DNA of 64,000 nt, taken from NCBI GenBank assembly GCA_900112785.1, contig FONB01000011.1:62001-126000 (forward strand), in the 5' to 3' direction. Source of the stretch: Phytobacter palmae. Its GTDB lineage: Bacteria; Pseudomonadota; Gammaproteobacteria; Enterobacterales; Enterobacteriaceae. Of the stretch, positions 26,918-36,349 are shown piece by piece; the first letter of the stretch is position 1, and every line of letters starts with the position of its first letter. Below the pieces are notes generated by a model. It had not been told where the DNA came from. It saw only the letters and a program-made list of their open reading frames with translations, and did no database searches. A program made the translations under genes and the position numbers.

Positions 26918-29350
26918 TTAAAGTGTATGCTCGGTGCGCGCAATAATGTCATCCTGCGCATCCGGTGACAGAGCGGTGAAGAACGCGGAATACCCTGCAA
27001 CACGCACCACCAGGTCGCGATATTGATCCGGGTGTTTTTTCGCTTCCAGCAACGTTTCACGGGAGACAATATTGTACTGAATATGCCAGCCTTTATGATC
27101 CTCAAAGAAAGTGCGCAGCAGCAGCATCAGTTTCTGCCTGTCACTGTCATTCTCAAGCGTTGACGGGTTCAGCTTCTGGTTAAGCAATACGCCGCCGAGA
27201 ATCGCCGCCGTCGGCAGTTTCCCTACCGAACCGATTACCGCCGTTGGGCCAAGATGATCTGTCCCTGATGCCGGACTTGCCCCTTCGGCGAGCGGAGTTC
27301 TGGCTTTACGTCCGTCCGGTGTCGCCATAGTTGCCGCACCAAATGGCACATTCGCGGAGATAGAAGAGGTCCCGGCGTAATAATTGCCGCCAATCGGACC
27401 GCGTCCGAAACGTGGGTTATGGTAATTTTTCAGCTCGTCGATATAGGTCTGGTAAGCGCGTACCAGCAGCGCATCCACACTGTCATCATCATTGCCATAC
27501 TTCGGCGCACTGTTAATCAAGCGCTGGCGTAACTGCTCATGCGTCAGACCGTCGAAATCAGCGGCCAGCGCCTCAGCGAGCTGCTGTTGCCCGATAGTAC
27601 CCTGCTCGAACACCAGTTTTTTGACCGCTGCCAGGCTGTTTCCGAGGTTGGCGATGCCCACCTGCAGACCAGAGACCCAGTCATATTTTGCGCCACCCTG
27701 TTTTATACTTTTTGCCCGTTCGATACAGTCATCTACCAGTGCGGAACAGAGAATATCGTGGACGTTCTCTTCGAGCATGGTGTCAACAACGTACTCAATT
27801 TCAATAGATTTACGGGTGTAGTAGCGTATCTGGCTATCCCAGTCGGCCATCACCTCGTCAAAGCCGGTGAAATTGCCTTTCGACAACGCATGCTCCTGCG
27901 GCAGGAACACTTTGCCACTGGTGGCATCACGTCCCCCCTCCAGTGCAGCCAGCATAACGCGGGCAAAGTTGATAAAGCTCATCCCGGTGCAGCGATAACC
28001 CCATTTACCGCCGACGGCGGTCTCGATACAACCAATCGCCGCGTAGTCGTATGCATCCTGCGGTTCGACGCCAAGTTTAATAAACTCAGGGATCACGATT
28101 TCATCGTTGTTAAACGCCGGCATCCCGAAGCCGCAGCGGATCACCTGTACGCAGGCATCCAGGAAATCGTTACTCATACCCGCGTGATAGCGTACGCTGA
28201 GGTTCGGCTGGGTGGAGCGCAGGCGGCCACAGGATTCCAGAATCGCGTAGGAGAGCGGATTGACGGCATCCATTGGCGCATTGTTGACCAGTTTCTGACC
28301 GCCAATGGTCACGTTCTGGTAGAGCGGGCTGCCCGCAGAGGCTTTGGAGTGCGAGCCGGAGCGGATTTTATTCACTTCCAGCAATTTCAGCCAGCAGCCG
28401 TGCAGCATTTCGATGGCCTGCTCGCGGGACACCGACTGGTCCAGCTCCACATCGCGACGATAGTAAGGATACAGATACTGATCCATGCGCCCAAAGGAGA
28501 CAGAATGGCCGTTGGATTCAATTTGCAGGATTAACTGGATGAAATAGCACAGTTGCAGTGCCTGCCAGAACGTTTTCGGCGGCTCGTGGGCAATCACATC
28601 GCAGTTTTCCGCCATCGCCAGCAGTTCATCCCGGCGGCTGACGCGGGTTTCCGCACTGGCCATCTGACGGGCGAGGTCGGCGAAACGTTCAATATGCTGG
28701 CTGACGGCATTGAGCACGATATCAATCGCTTTCAGGAACTGTTCGCCGTGCAAATCCTCCAGCACGGTGAGGTTAATGCGTGAACGGCGCTCGCCCACTT
28801 TATGACGCAGGCCGTCCAGCCCTTTTTCCAGTAGCAGCGGGAAATTCACCGCCAGATGCGCGTCGCCCGAAGTCATATTGCCTTCGGCCTTGATAATGCC
28901 GGTTTCCAGCAGCGCTTTTTGCTCATCGGTAAACATGCCGTAGCAGCGATCCTGCACGGTCTGGCCGCGCCACCACGGACAAATGGCATGCAGTACCTGT
29001 TTATTTTCTTCGCTCACCGCAAAGCCAGCACCAGGACGATCCGCCAGGTCATCGATCTCTTTTTCAATCCAGCTGACGGTATATTCCGGGAAGATAGGCG
29101 CGGCTCGCACTTCGCTTGCCTGGTTGCCGACGATCAGTTCGTCGTGCTTGATCCAGATGGTGCGCTCAGCCAGATGGTGCGCCAGCGCCAGCGCGCGGCG
29201 TACCGGAATGGGCTTATCCATATGCTGCTGATACATCTCGGTATAGTGCTGTGCGCGCTCGGTACAAACCGGCGGTTTTACAATATGCACCAGCGCATTC
29301 TTATGCGCCTTAATACGATCGGTCAGGGTCGAAAGTTGCAAAGTTGTCAT
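26918..29350 (-). CDS. ybiW: Glycyl radical enzyme YbiW (PflF, pyruvate formate-lyase-like)
   Basis: Oxygen-sensitive glycyl radical enzyme, 810 residues, the length of E. coli YbiW. The catalytic cysteine motif is AIGCIETAVGG at about residue 440. The C-terminal glycyl radical loop is VVRVAGYSAFFTALSPDAQDDI, where the Gly of AGYS carries the radical. A single catalytic Cys, rather than the Cys-Cys pair of PflB, argues that it is not a true pyruvate formate-lyase but acts on another substrate. It lies 4 bp after its activase gene ybiY. The reaction is unproven. An FNR-like site in front of the operon would fit anaerobic expression. Confidence 0.94.
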   Translation of the reverse strand: MTTLQLSTLTDRIKAHKNALVHIVKPPVCTERAQHYTEMYQQHMDKPIPVRRALALAHHLAERTIWIKHDELIVGNQASEVRAAPIFPEYTVSWIEKEIDDLADRPGAGFAVSEENKQVLHAICPWWRGQTVQDRCYGMFTDEQKALLETGIIKAEGNMTSGDAHLAVNFPLLLEKGLDGLRHKVGERRSRINLTVLEDLHGEQFLKAIDIVLNAVSQHIERFADLARQMASAETRVSRRDELLAMAENCDVIAHEPPKTFWQALQLCYFIQLILQIESNGHSVSFGRMDQYLYPYYRRDVELDQSVSREQAIEMLHGCWLKLLEVNKIRSGSHSKASAGSPLYQNVTIGGQKLVNNAPMDAVNPLSYAILESCGRLRSTQPNLSVRYHAGMSNDFLDACVQVIRCGFGMPAFNNDEIVIPEFIKLGVEPQDAYDYAAIGCIETAVGGKWGYRCTGMSFINFARVMLAALEGGRDATSGKVFLPQEHALSKGNFTGFDEVMADWDSQIRYYTRKSIEIEYVVDTMLEENVHDILCSALVDDCIERAKSIKQGGAKYDWVSGLQVGIANLGNSLAAVKKLVFEQGTIGQQQLAEALAADFDGLTHEQLRQRLINSAPKYGNDDDSVDALLVRAYQTYIDELKNYHNPRFGRGPIGGNYYAGTSSISANVPFGAATMATPDGRKARTPLAEGASPASGTDHLGPTAVIGSVGKLPTAAILGGVLLNQKLNPSTLENDSDRQKLMLLLRTFFEDHKGWHIQYNIVSRETLLEAKKHPDQYRDLVVRVAGYSAFFTALSPDAQDDIIARTEHTL

Positions 29351-29354
29351 GAGA

Positions 29355-30254
29355 TTATCCTCGTAATAGTGCTGTCAGCCCTTTCTGGCTGGCGTAGTTC
29401 TGGGCGAATGCCAGTAACGCCGGTGCATCAAGCGGCTTGTCAGGAGCGGTGTAGGGTTGACTGAGTAAGGTGTATTTATTCATGCCCAGCGTGTGATAGG
29501 GCAAAAAGTGGATCTCGCGGACGTTCAGTTCATCGGCGGCGAAATTGGTGATATCAGAAATGGATTTTTCATCGGCATTGAAGCCAGGAATCAACGGCAC
29601 GCGGATGGTCATCTGCTTACCGGCATTCGCCAGTCGTTTCAGGTTATCCAGCACGCGTCTGGCGCTGCCGTCAGTCCACTGTTTAAACGCGATGCTATCA
29701 ACATGTTTTAGGTCGGCAAGAAACAGATCCACATAGGGCAGCGAGCGCTCTATGTAGTGCCAGGGTACGTGCAGGCATGTTTCAACGGCGGTATGAATGC
29801 CTTGTTCATGGCTTGCTTTAAAGAGGGCGAAAACCAGGTCCGGTTGCATAAACGGCTCACCACCGGAAAGCGTAATACCCCCGCCGCTGCGGGAATAAAA
29901 AGCTTTATCGCGCAATACTGCTGCCATGATGTCATCGACGGATTTACCTTCCCCGCAGACGGTCAACGCCTGTGTCGGGCAGCAAGTGGTCAGGATATTA
30001 AGGTCGCTCTCCGTCAACTTTTCACGGGCAATCAGCAGACCGTTAAGTGCCCGGCGAATAGCCTTCGGGGCGGCCTGCTGGCAAAGATCGCAACCTTCCA
30101 GGCACAATCTGGCGTCGAACAGCACTTCGCGTTCGCGGGCGCGGCTTTCGGGGTTCTGACACCAGCGGCAGCCTAATGAACAGCCTTTCAGAAAGACGAC
30201 GGTGCGAATACCTGGGCCATCATGGGTGGAGTAGCGTTGAATATTGAAAATCAT
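29355..30254 (-). CDS. ybiY: Glycyl-radical enzyme activating protein YbiY (PflE)
   Basis: Radical SAM activase that installs the glycyl radical in YbiW. It has 299 residues. The cluster motif C-x3-C-x2-C appears as [15 protein letters not shown] near the N-terminus. An inserted cysteine-rich segment ([15 protein letters not shown] and [12 protein letters not shown]) may hold additional iron-sulfur clusters, as in larger activases. [15 protein letters not shown] binds S-adenosylmethionine. It is first in the ybiY-ybiW operon and divergent from fsaA, and the shared gap contains the 16-bp motif and an FNR-like site. Confidence 0.95.
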   Translation of the reverse strand: MIFNIQRYSTHDGPGIRTVVFLKGCSLGCRWCQNPESRAREREVLFDARLCLEGCDLCQQAAPKAIRRALNGLLIAREKLTESDLNILTTCCPTQALTVCGEGKSVDDIMAAVLRDKAFYSRSGGGITLSGGEPFMQPDLVFALFKASHEQGIHTAVETCLHVPWHYIERSLPYVDLFLADLKHVDSIAFKQWTDGSARRVLDNLKRLANAGKQMTIRVPLIPGFNADEKSISDITNFAADELNVREIHFLPYHTLGMNKYTLLSQPYTAPDKPLDAPALLAFAQNYASQKGLTALLRG

Positions 30255-30285
30255 AGGTTGCCCTCATCTTGCGTATGAAGATTAA

Positions 30286-30305
30286 ATTACTTTCGAATGA
30301 AAGTT
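30286..30305. promoter_or_regulatory. Shared 16-bp operator-like motif, copy 3 (ybiY/fsaA divergon)
   Basis: The minus strand reads TTTCATTCGAAAGTAA (plus-strand 30288-30303), identical to the copies before ybiU and ybiV. The symmetry is best here: ACTTTC-GAAT-GAAAGT at 30289-30304. It lies about 35 bp before the ybiY start and 85 bp before fsaA, so it may control both. Confidence 0.78.
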
Positions 30306-30308
30306 ATA

Positions 30309-30322
30309 TTGATTAAGGTCAA
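30309..30322. promoter_or_regulatory. FNR-like site between ybiY and fsaA
   Basis: TTGAT-TAAG-GTCAA matches the FNR consensus TTGAT-N4-ATCAA at 9 of 10 positions. It lies about 60 bp before ybiY, whose operon encodes an oxygen-sensitive glycyl radical system. Confidence 0.55.
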
Positions 30323-30388
30323 CTCTCGGGCAGGTTAATGCGTGTTAGTTTTAAAGCATGCTGAATCTCACATTTTGAGGGTGAAAGA

Positions 30389-31051
30389 ATGGAACTGTAT
30401 CTCGATACATCAGACGTGGCGGCGGTGAAACGGCTGGCGCGCATTTTTCCGCTTGCGGGCGTAACCACCAATCCAAGTATTGTGGCGGCGGGTAAAACGC
30501 CGGTTGAGGTGTTGCTGCCGCAATTGTACGACGCGCTGGATGGCAAAGGTCGCTTATTTGCCCAGGTTATGGCGAACACCGCTGAGGGTATGGTGGCGGA
30601 TGCGCATAAGCTACGCGCTATTATTCCCGATCTGGTGGTGAAAGTGCCGGTGACGGCGGAGGGGCTGGCAGCTATTAAGTGCCTGAAAGCAGAAGGTATC
30701 CCAACGCTTGGCACGGCCGTATATGGCGCCGGGCAGGGGCTGTTGTCTGCGCTGGCGGGGGCGGAGTATGTCGCACCCTATGTGAACCGCGTGGATGCGC
30801 AGGGCGGTGACGGCATTCAGACAGTAAATGACTTACAACGTTTGCTGAGCCTGCATGCGCCAGGGGCGAAGGTGCTGGCGGCCAGCTTTAAGACGCCACG
30901 TCAGGCGCTGGAGTGCCTGCTGGCAGGCTGTGAGTCAATTACGCTGCCGCTGGATGTGGCACAACAGTTTATCGCCGCGCCAGCGGTGGATGCGGCTATC
31001 GCGAAGTTCGAGCAGGACTGGCAAACGGCGTTTGGCCGTACATCGATTTAA
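30389..31051 (+). CDS. fsaA: Fructose-6-phosphate aldolase FsaA
   Basis: Class I aldolase cleaving fructose-6-phosphate into dihydroxyacetone and glyceraldehyde-3-phosphate. It has 220 residues. The Schiff-base lysine lies in [11 protein letters not shown] at about residue 85. [11 protein letters not shown] and the C-terminal half ([28 protein letters not shown]) match the transaldolase-like FSA family. ATG 30389 follows GAGGGTGAAAGA. It is divergent from ybiY-ybiW; in E. coli it has the same neighbours. Confidence 0.96.
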   Translation: MELYLDTSDVAAVKRLARIFPLAGVTTNPSIVAAGKTPVEVLLPQLYDALDGKGRLFAQVMANTAEGMVADAHKLRAIIPDLVVKVPVTAEGLAAIKCLKAEGIPTLGTAVYGAGQGLLSALAGAEYVAPYVNRVDAQGGDGIQTVNDLQRLLSLHAPGAKVLAASFKTPRQALECLLAGCESITLPLDVAQQFIAAPAVDAAIAKFEQDWQTAFGRTSI

Positions 31052-31122
31052 TCCTGTGCGCTCTGGTGTCCCCACTGGACGTGGTTTCAATCTGGTGCTC
31101 AGGGGGTCACATCAACGTCATT

Positions 31123-31206
31123 TCCCGGATGGCGGCGTAAATGTCTTGTCCGGGCTACAGGACAAGGCCGATGCCAGGATAGCCCGGCTGGCGCAGCGCC
31201 AGCCGG
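31123..31206. repeat. REP/BIME repeat cluster between fsaA and moeB
   Basis: The first unit, 31123-31160, has CCCGGATGGCGGCGTAAATG followed by TTGTCCGGGCTAC, closely resembling the canonical enterobacterial REP sequence. The second, 31184-31206, is a perfect 10-bp inverted repeat (CCGGCTGGCG / CGCCAGCCGG) around CAG. The 234-bp gap between the convergent genes holds these repeats and the terminator below. Confidence 0.8.
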
Positions 31207-31275
31207 AAGGTATCACCAGTGTCTTATCTCGTGCAGATCGGCTCTCTCTTTGGCGAAGAGGGAGTGAAAACACTA

Positions 31276-31299
31276 AAAAGGCAACTTACGTTGCCTTTT
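31276..31299. terminator. Terminator overlapping the 3' end of moeB
   Basis: AAAAGGCAAC (31276-31285) pairs with GTTGCCTTTT (31290-31299) around TTAC. The moeB stop codon (31286-31288) lies inside the loop. Read on the minus strand the hairpin ends in TTTTTAG. It probably serves both moeBA and fsaA transcripts. Confidence 0.75.
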
Positions 31300-32056
31300 G
31301 CTGTTTAGCTCCGCAGACCTCACACCGAGGGTCACGCATCAGCTTCATTTCGCGAAACTGGCAGGTCATAGCGTCATACATCACGATTTTTCCGGCGGCA
31401 GGCACGCCATAGTGTGTCAGCACTTTGATTGCTTCCAGCGCCTGTAGCGAACCGATGACTCCTACCAGCGGTGCCATGACGCCCGCTTCGACACAGGTGA
31501 GCGCGTTTTCACCAAACAGACGGCTCAGACAACGGTAGCAGGGCTCGCCGTCCCCCCAGGTAAAGACACTGATTTGCCCCTCCATACGAATGGCGGCACC
31601 GGAGACCAGCGGAATATGATGCGCGAAGCATCCGGCGTTAAGCTGATTGCGAATGGCGACATTATCCGTGCAATCCAGCACCAGATCGTGGGTGGCAATC
31701 TGCGCTGACAGGGCGCTTTCATCCAGCATGGCGTTAAGGGTATCGAGCTGAATATGCGGGTTAATTCGCGCCAGTGCGGCTCTGGCGGACTCCACTTTCG
31801 GCTCGCCAATCGTCGTATCGCTGTGCAGCGTCTGGCGCTGGAGATTGGAGAGCGCCACGGTATCAAAATCCAGAAGCGTCATCTGACCAATACCCGCCGC
31901 TGCCAGATATTGCGCAGCAGCGCAGCCCAGACCGCCCAGCCCCACTACCAGCACGCGTGAAGCTTTTAACCGCTCCTGCCCGTCAAAATCGAAGCCGCGC
32001 AGAATAATCTGTCGGTTATAGCGCAGCATCTCCTCATCGCTCAGCTCAACTGACAT
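31286..32056 (-). CDS. moeB: Molybdopterin-synthase adenylyltransferase MoeB
   Basis: E1-like enzyme that adenylates the C-terminus of MoaD in molybdopterin synthesis. It has 256 residues from ATG 32056. The nucleotide loop is VVGLGGLGCAAAQYLAAAG. Zinc-ligand pairs are CYRC and, at the end, CEVCGAKQQ. It is slightly longer than the 249 residues I recall for E. coli, and the extra C-terminal residues run into the terminator. A long in-frame start at 32206 is rejected because it overlaps moeA deeply and MSVELSDEEM is the family N-terminus. The moeA stop is 1 nt upstream. Confidence 0.95.
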   Translation of the reverse strand: MSVELSDEEMLRYNRQIILRGFDFDGQERLKASRVLVVGLGGLGCAAAQYLAAAGIGQMTLLDFDTVALSNLQRQTLHSDTTIGEPKVESARAALARINPHIQLDTLNAMLDESALSAQIATHDLVLDCTDNVAIRNQLNAGCFAHHIPLVSGAAIRMEGQISVFTWGDGEPCYRCLSRLFGENALTCVEAGVMAPLVGVIGSLQALEAIKVLTHYGVPAAGKIVMYDAMTCQFREMKLMRDPRCEVCGAKQQKAT

Positions 32057-32057
32057 C

Positions 32058-33290
32058 TTAGCCCCCGAAGAGATGGTTAAAAATTTCAACCTCAACCCAT
32101 TCGCCTGGTTCCACATGACCACGCTCACACTCCAGCACCACAAAGCAGTTGCCCTGACTAAACGAACTGAAGATATGCGATCCCTGCGGGCCGGTGGTGC
32201 TGACAATCAGCTCGCCGCTGCTATCGCGGCTGAGGATGCCACGCTGGAAATCAAGACGCCCCGGCGTTTTCTTAAGGCGCGTTGCCGCGCGGGCGCGCAG
32301 TCGCAGCGGCAGCGGGCTTGCGGTATTGCCGCTCAGCTTCGCCAGTAGCGGCTGCACTAACTGGTAGAAGGTCAGTGCGGCGGAGACCGGATTGCCGGGC
32401 AATCCACAGAACCAGCTTTTCCTGAGGCTGCCGAAGGCGAATGGTTTGCCGGGCTTAATGGCGAGCTTCCAGAAAGTGATTTCACCCACGTCATTGAGGA
32501 TAGTTTTGGTGTAATCCGCTTCACCCACCGACACACCGCCGGAGCTGATCACCACGTCGGCCTGCTGGTCAGCGGTGATAAAGGTCTCACGCAGAATTGC
32601 GGGATCGTCACGCACGATGCCAAGGTTGATGACCTCGCAGCCCAACTGTTCCAGCATCAGGTGCACTGTCAGGCGATTGGTATCGTAGATTTGTCCGTCA
32701 GCCAGCGGCTGGCCTGGCAGTTGCAGCTCATCGCCAGTGGAAAAGAGCGCCACGCGGACCCTGCGCACGACCGCCACTTCGGCAATACCCAGCGAGGCGA
32801 GCACCGGTAGTTCGGCGGCGGTCAGTTTTTTCCCGGCGCTGAACACGGCAGCGCCCGCGCGAATATCTTCGCCTGTCAGACGGATGTTTTGCCCGGCCCT
32901 GACCTTACCGGTGAAGCGCACGCCCGCGTCGGTTTGCTCGGTCTCCTCCTGCATTACCACGGCTTCACAGCCAGCCGGGACCGGGGCTCCGGTCATAATG
33001 CGCACGCAGGTGCCGGCAGGCCACTCGCCGTGAAATGGCTGTCCGGCGAAAGCTTTTCCGGCAACCGGCAGCGGTTCACCTTTTTCGATATCGGCCAGGC
33101 GGACGGCATAACCGTCCATGGCGGCATTGTCAAAACCCGGCACATTGAGCGGTGAAATCACGTCCTGCGCCACAACGCGGCCAAAACAGTTCAGCAGCGG
33201 TAAAGTTTCGCTCTCTGTGAGTGGCGAAACGCGGGAAAGCATTTGCGCCAGGGCCGAATCCAGCGGGATCAAGCCTGCGGTATATTCCAT
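32058..33290 (-). CDS. moeA: Molybdopterin molybdenumtransferase MoeA
   Basis: Inserts molybdenum into molybdopterin-AMP to give molybdenum cofactor. It has 410 residues. It shows [12 protein letters not shown] near the N-terminus, [21 protein letters not shown], the molybdopterin-binding GDEL/GQIYDTN region, [16 protein letters not shown] and [17 protein letters not shown]. It is first in the moeA-moeB operon. The 203-bp gap to iaaA holds both divergent promoters; I did not recognise specific sites in it. Confidence 0.96.
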   Translation of the reverse strand: MEYTAGLIPLDSALAQMLSRVSPLTESETLPLLNCFGRVVAQDVISPLNVPGFDNAAMDGYAVRLADIEKGEPLPVAGKAFAGQPFHGEWPAGTCVRIMTGAPVPAGCEAVVMQEETEQTDAGVRFTGKVRAGQNIRLTGEDIRAGAAVFSAGKKLTAAELPVLASLGIAEVAVVRRVRVALFSTGDELQLPGQPLADGQIYDTNRLTVHLMLEQLGCEVINLGIVRDDPAILRETFITADQQADVVISSGGVSVGEADYTKTILNDVGEITFWKLAIKPGKPFAFGSLRKSWFCGLPGNPVSAALTFYQLVQPLLAKLSGNTASPLPLRLRARAATRLKKTPGRLDFQRGILSRDSSGELIVSTTGPQGSHIFSSFSQGNCFVVLECERGHVEPGEWVEVEIFNHLFGG

Positions 33291-33493
33291 AATTTACTCC
33301 AGCACCACGCGTGAAAGGGGCCATTATGGCAGAAAATGAGGCCTGACTGCATGTCCTCCTCAAGTACCAGAGTGAGATGCCTGCTTTACATCGCAGGATC
33401 GACTTTCTATATTCAAAAATTGTATGAAGCTGTGACGACGATAATGATATTTATAGAAAAAGCAGCAAGCTATCCTGACCGGGCGATAAAAAA

Positions 33494-34435
33494 ATGACCA
33501 AAGCGGTAATTGCAATTCATGGTGGCGCAGGGGCCATCTCCCGCGCGCAACTGAGCCCGGAAAAAGAACGGCAGTATATTGCCGCACTCTCGGCCATTGT
33601 CGAAACCGGCCAGAAGATGCTCAATGCCGGAGAAAGCGCGCTGGATGTGGTAACGGAGGCCGTGCGCTTACTTGAAGAGTGTCCGCTGTTTAACGCGGGC
33701 ATTGGTTCTGTTTTTACCCGTGATGAAACCCACGAGCTGGACGCCTGTGTAATGGACGGGTACTCACTGCGCGCTGGCGCTGTCGCCGGTGTTAGCCGCT
33801 TACGTAATCCGGTGCTGGCGGCACGGCTGGTGATGGAACGCAGCCCGCATGTGTTGCTGGTGGGGGAAGGGGCGGAGAAATTTGCCTTTGCCGAAGGGAT
33901 GGAGTCGGTGTCTCCCGAAATTTTTTCCACGCCGGAGCGGTACGAACAACTGCTTGCCGCCCGTGCGGCAGGACAGACCGCGCTGGATCATGGCGGCGCG
34001 CCGCTGGATGAAACGAAAAAAATGGGCACCGTCGGGGCGGTGGCGCTGGATAAACAGGGAAACCTGGCGGCGGCGACCTCGACAGGCGGAATGACCAATA
34101 AATTACCGGGGAGGGTAGGAGACAGTCCGCTACCCGGCGCAGGGTGTTATGCCAACAACGCAAGCGTAGCGGTCTCCTGCACCGGAACAGGGGAAGTGTT
34201 TATCCGCGCGCTGGCTGCCTATGATATCGCTGCGCTGATGGATTATGGCGGATTAAGCCTGCACGAAGCCTGTGAAGCCGTGGTGATGGATAAACTGCCT
34301 GTGCTGGGCGGTAGCGGCGGCCTGATTGCCGTCGATCGTGATGGAAATATCGCATTGCCTTTCAACAGCGAAGGGATGTATCGGGCCTGGGGCTATGCCG
34401 GAGATGCGCCAAGCGTAGGGATTTATCGTGAATAA
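33494..34435 (+). CDS. iaaA: Isoaspartyl peptidase / beta-aspartyl-peptidase IaaA
   Basis: N-terminal-nucleophile hydrolase that self-cleaves into two subunits and degrades isoaspartyl dipeptides. It has 313 residues. The N-terminus [15 protein letters not shown] and the autocleavage site before Thr in [12 protein letters not shown] (about residue 179) are family hallmarks, followed by [26 protein letters not shown]. It overlaps gsiA by 8 bp, as expected for the iaaA-gsiABCD operon of peptide and glutathione uptake. Confidence 0.96.
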   Translation: MTKAVIAIHGGAGAISRAQLSPEKERQYIAALSAIVETGQKMLNAGESALDVVTEAVRLLEECPLFNAGIGSVFTRDETHELDACVMDGYSLRAGAVAGVSRLRNPVLAARLVMERSPHVLLVGEGAEKFAFAEGMESVSPEIFSTPERYEQLLAARAAGQTALDHGGAPLDETKKMGTVGAVALDKQGNLAAATSTGGMTNKLPGRVGDSPLPGAGCYANNASVAVSCTGTGEVFIRALAAYDIAALMDYGGLSLHEACEAVVMDKLPVLGGSGGLIAVDRDGNIALPFNSEGMYRAWGYAGDAPSVGIYRE

Positions 34436-36317
34436 GGAGAGTGGGGTGTCGCACGGGTATAAAACAGACGCCGATGTGGTGCTGGATGTCAGCAATCTGA
34501 ATGTCGCGTTTCGTCATGAAAAACAGCTCACCCAGGCGGTGCGTAACCTGTCATTTACCCTTAAACGCGGTGAAACGCTGGCGATTGTCGGAGAGTCGGG
34601 ATCGGGTAAGTCGGTTACCGCCATGTCGCTACTGCGTCTGCTGGAACAGGCTGGCGGGGAGGTGAGCTGCGATCATATGCGTCTTTTGCGCCGTAACCGG
34701 GAGCGTGTCGACCTGGCGACGCTCAACGCCTCTCGCCTGCGGGGGGTACGCGGGGCCGACATCGCTATGATTTTTCAGGAACCAATGACCTCACTTAACC
34801 CGGTCTTTCCGGTGGGTGAGCAAATTGCCGAATCCATCCGTCTGCATCAGGGTCTGGGCAAAGAAGAGGCGTTAGCGGAGGCCCGGCGGATGCTGGATCT
34901 GGTACGCATCCCCGAATCAGAGTCTATTTTGTCTCGTTATCCGCATCAGCTTTCCGGCGGCATGCGCCAGCGGGTGATGATTGCCATGGCGCTCTCCTGT
35001 CGTCCGGCGGTGCTGATTGCCGATGAGCCGACGACGGCGCTGGATGTGACTATCCAGGCGCAGATTCTGCAACTCATCGCCGTGCTGCAAAAAGAGATGG
35101 CGATGGGCGTGATTTTTATCACCCATGATATGGGGGTTGTGGCAGATATTGCCGATCGCGTGCTGGTGATGTATCAGGGCGAAGCGGTGGAGACGGGTAG
35201 CGTAGAACAGATTTTTAACGCACCGCAACATATCTACACGAAAGCCTTACTGGCCGCGGTACCGCGTCTTGGCGCGATGAACGGCAGCGATCTACCGCGT
35301 CGTTTTCCTCTGGTTTCGTTACAACATCCTGAACACCAGGAGCCGGAAACCGAGCAGGATACTGTCGTGCCGGGCGAGCCGATTCTGCAGGTCCGCGACC
35401 TGGTCGCGCGTTTCCCGCTCCGCAGCGGGATTTTAAACCGTGTAACCCGTGAAGTTCATGCGGTGGAAGGGGTGAGCTTCGACCTGTGGCCGGGCGAAAC
35501 CCTATCGCTGGTTGGAGAGTCCGGCTGCGGTAAATCGACCACCGGAAGGGCGTTGTTGCGGCTGGTGGAAAGCCAGAGCGGGGTCATTACCTTTCAGGGC
35601 GAGCGTATCGATACGCTACCCGACGGTAAGTTGCAGCCGCTGCGACGGGACATTCAATTTATTTTCCAGGACCCTTACGCCTCCCTCGACCCCCGTCAGA
35701 CCGTGGGCTATTCCATTATGGAACCGCTGCGGGTGCATGGCGTGATGAATGAGGAAGATGCCCGGCGGCGGGTGCAGTGGTTGCTGGAACGTGTAGGGTT
35801 GAAACCGGAACATGCGTGGCGTTATCCCCATGAGTTTTCCGGCGGCCAGCGTCAGCGTATCTGTATTGCCAGAGCACTGGCCTTAAACCCGCGCGTGGTG
35901 GTGGCAGACGAATCGGTTTCGGCGCTGGATGTCTCGATTCGTGCCCAAATCATCAACTTGCTACTTGATTTACAACGGGAGATGGGGATTGCGTTTCTGT
36001 TTATTTCTCATGACATGGCGGTCGTGGAGCGAATCAGCCACCGTGTGGCCGTGATGTATCTCGGCCAGATTGTGGAAATTGGCCCACGTCGCGCCGTGTT
36101 TGAGAACCCGCAGCACCCTTATACCCGTAAACTTATGGCCGCCGTTCCGGTGGCCGACCCGTCTCACCCGAGGGCGCAGCGGGTGTTGTTGTCGGATGAA
36201 ATCCCCAGCAACATCCATAAACGCGGCGAGACGGTACAGCGTGTGCAGTTGCAGAACATCGGCCCGGGTCATTTCGTCGCCCGTACGACGCCGGGTAACA
36301 CACAATCACGTTTTTGA
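34428..36317 (+). CDS. gsiA: Glutathione ABC transporter ATP-binding protein GsiA
   Basis: Fused double ATPase that powers the GsiABCD glutathione importer. It has 629 residues. The two nucleotide-binding domains have Walker A motifs GESGSGKS (about 57) and GESGCGKS (about 365), signatures LSGGMRQR and FSGGQRQR, and Walker B regions [11 protein letters not shown] and [11 protein letters not shown]. In the second, ADES replaces the usual ADEP. The N-terminus is a few residues longer than in E. coli. ATG 34428 overlaps iaaA, and a downstream GTG at 34446 could be the real start. Confidence 0.95.
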   Translation: MNKESGVSHGYKTDADVVLDVSNLNVAFRHEKQLTQAVRNLSFTLKRGETLAIVGESGSGKSVTAMSLLRLLEQAGGEVSCDHMRLLRRNRERVDLATLNASRLRGVRGADIAMIFQEPMTSLNPVFPVGEQIAESIRLHQGLGKEEALAEARRMLDLVRIPESESILSRYPHQLSGGMRQRVMIAMALSCRPAVLIADEPTTALDVTIQAQILQLIAVLQKEMAMGVIFITHDMGVVADIADRVLVMYQGEAVETGSVEQIFNAPQHIYTKALLAAVPRLGAMNGSDLPRRFPLVSLQHPEHQEPETEQDTVVPGEPILQVRDLVARFPLRSGILNRVTREVHAVEGVSFDLWPGETLSLVGESGCGKSTTGRALLRLVESQSGVITFQGERIDTLPDGKLQPLRRDIQFIFQDPYASLDPRQTVGYSIMEPLRVHGVMNEEDARRRVQWLLERVGLKPEHAWRYPHEFSGGQRQRICIARALALNPRVVVADESVSALDVSIRAQIINLLLDLQREMGIAFLFISHDMAVVERISHRVAVMYLGQIVEIGPRRAVFENPQHPYTRKLMAAVPVADPSHPRAQRVLLSDEIPSNIHKRGETVQRVQLQNIGPGHFVARTTPGNTQSRF

Positions 36318-36349
36318 CAGAAACAGGCAGGGACACTCAGGAGAACAAC

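Noticed and set aside
27539-28534. 331-codon ORF antisense to ybiW
   Set aside because: It mirrors the codon structure of the well-supported glycyl radical enzyme; long antisense frames are common in GC-rich genes.
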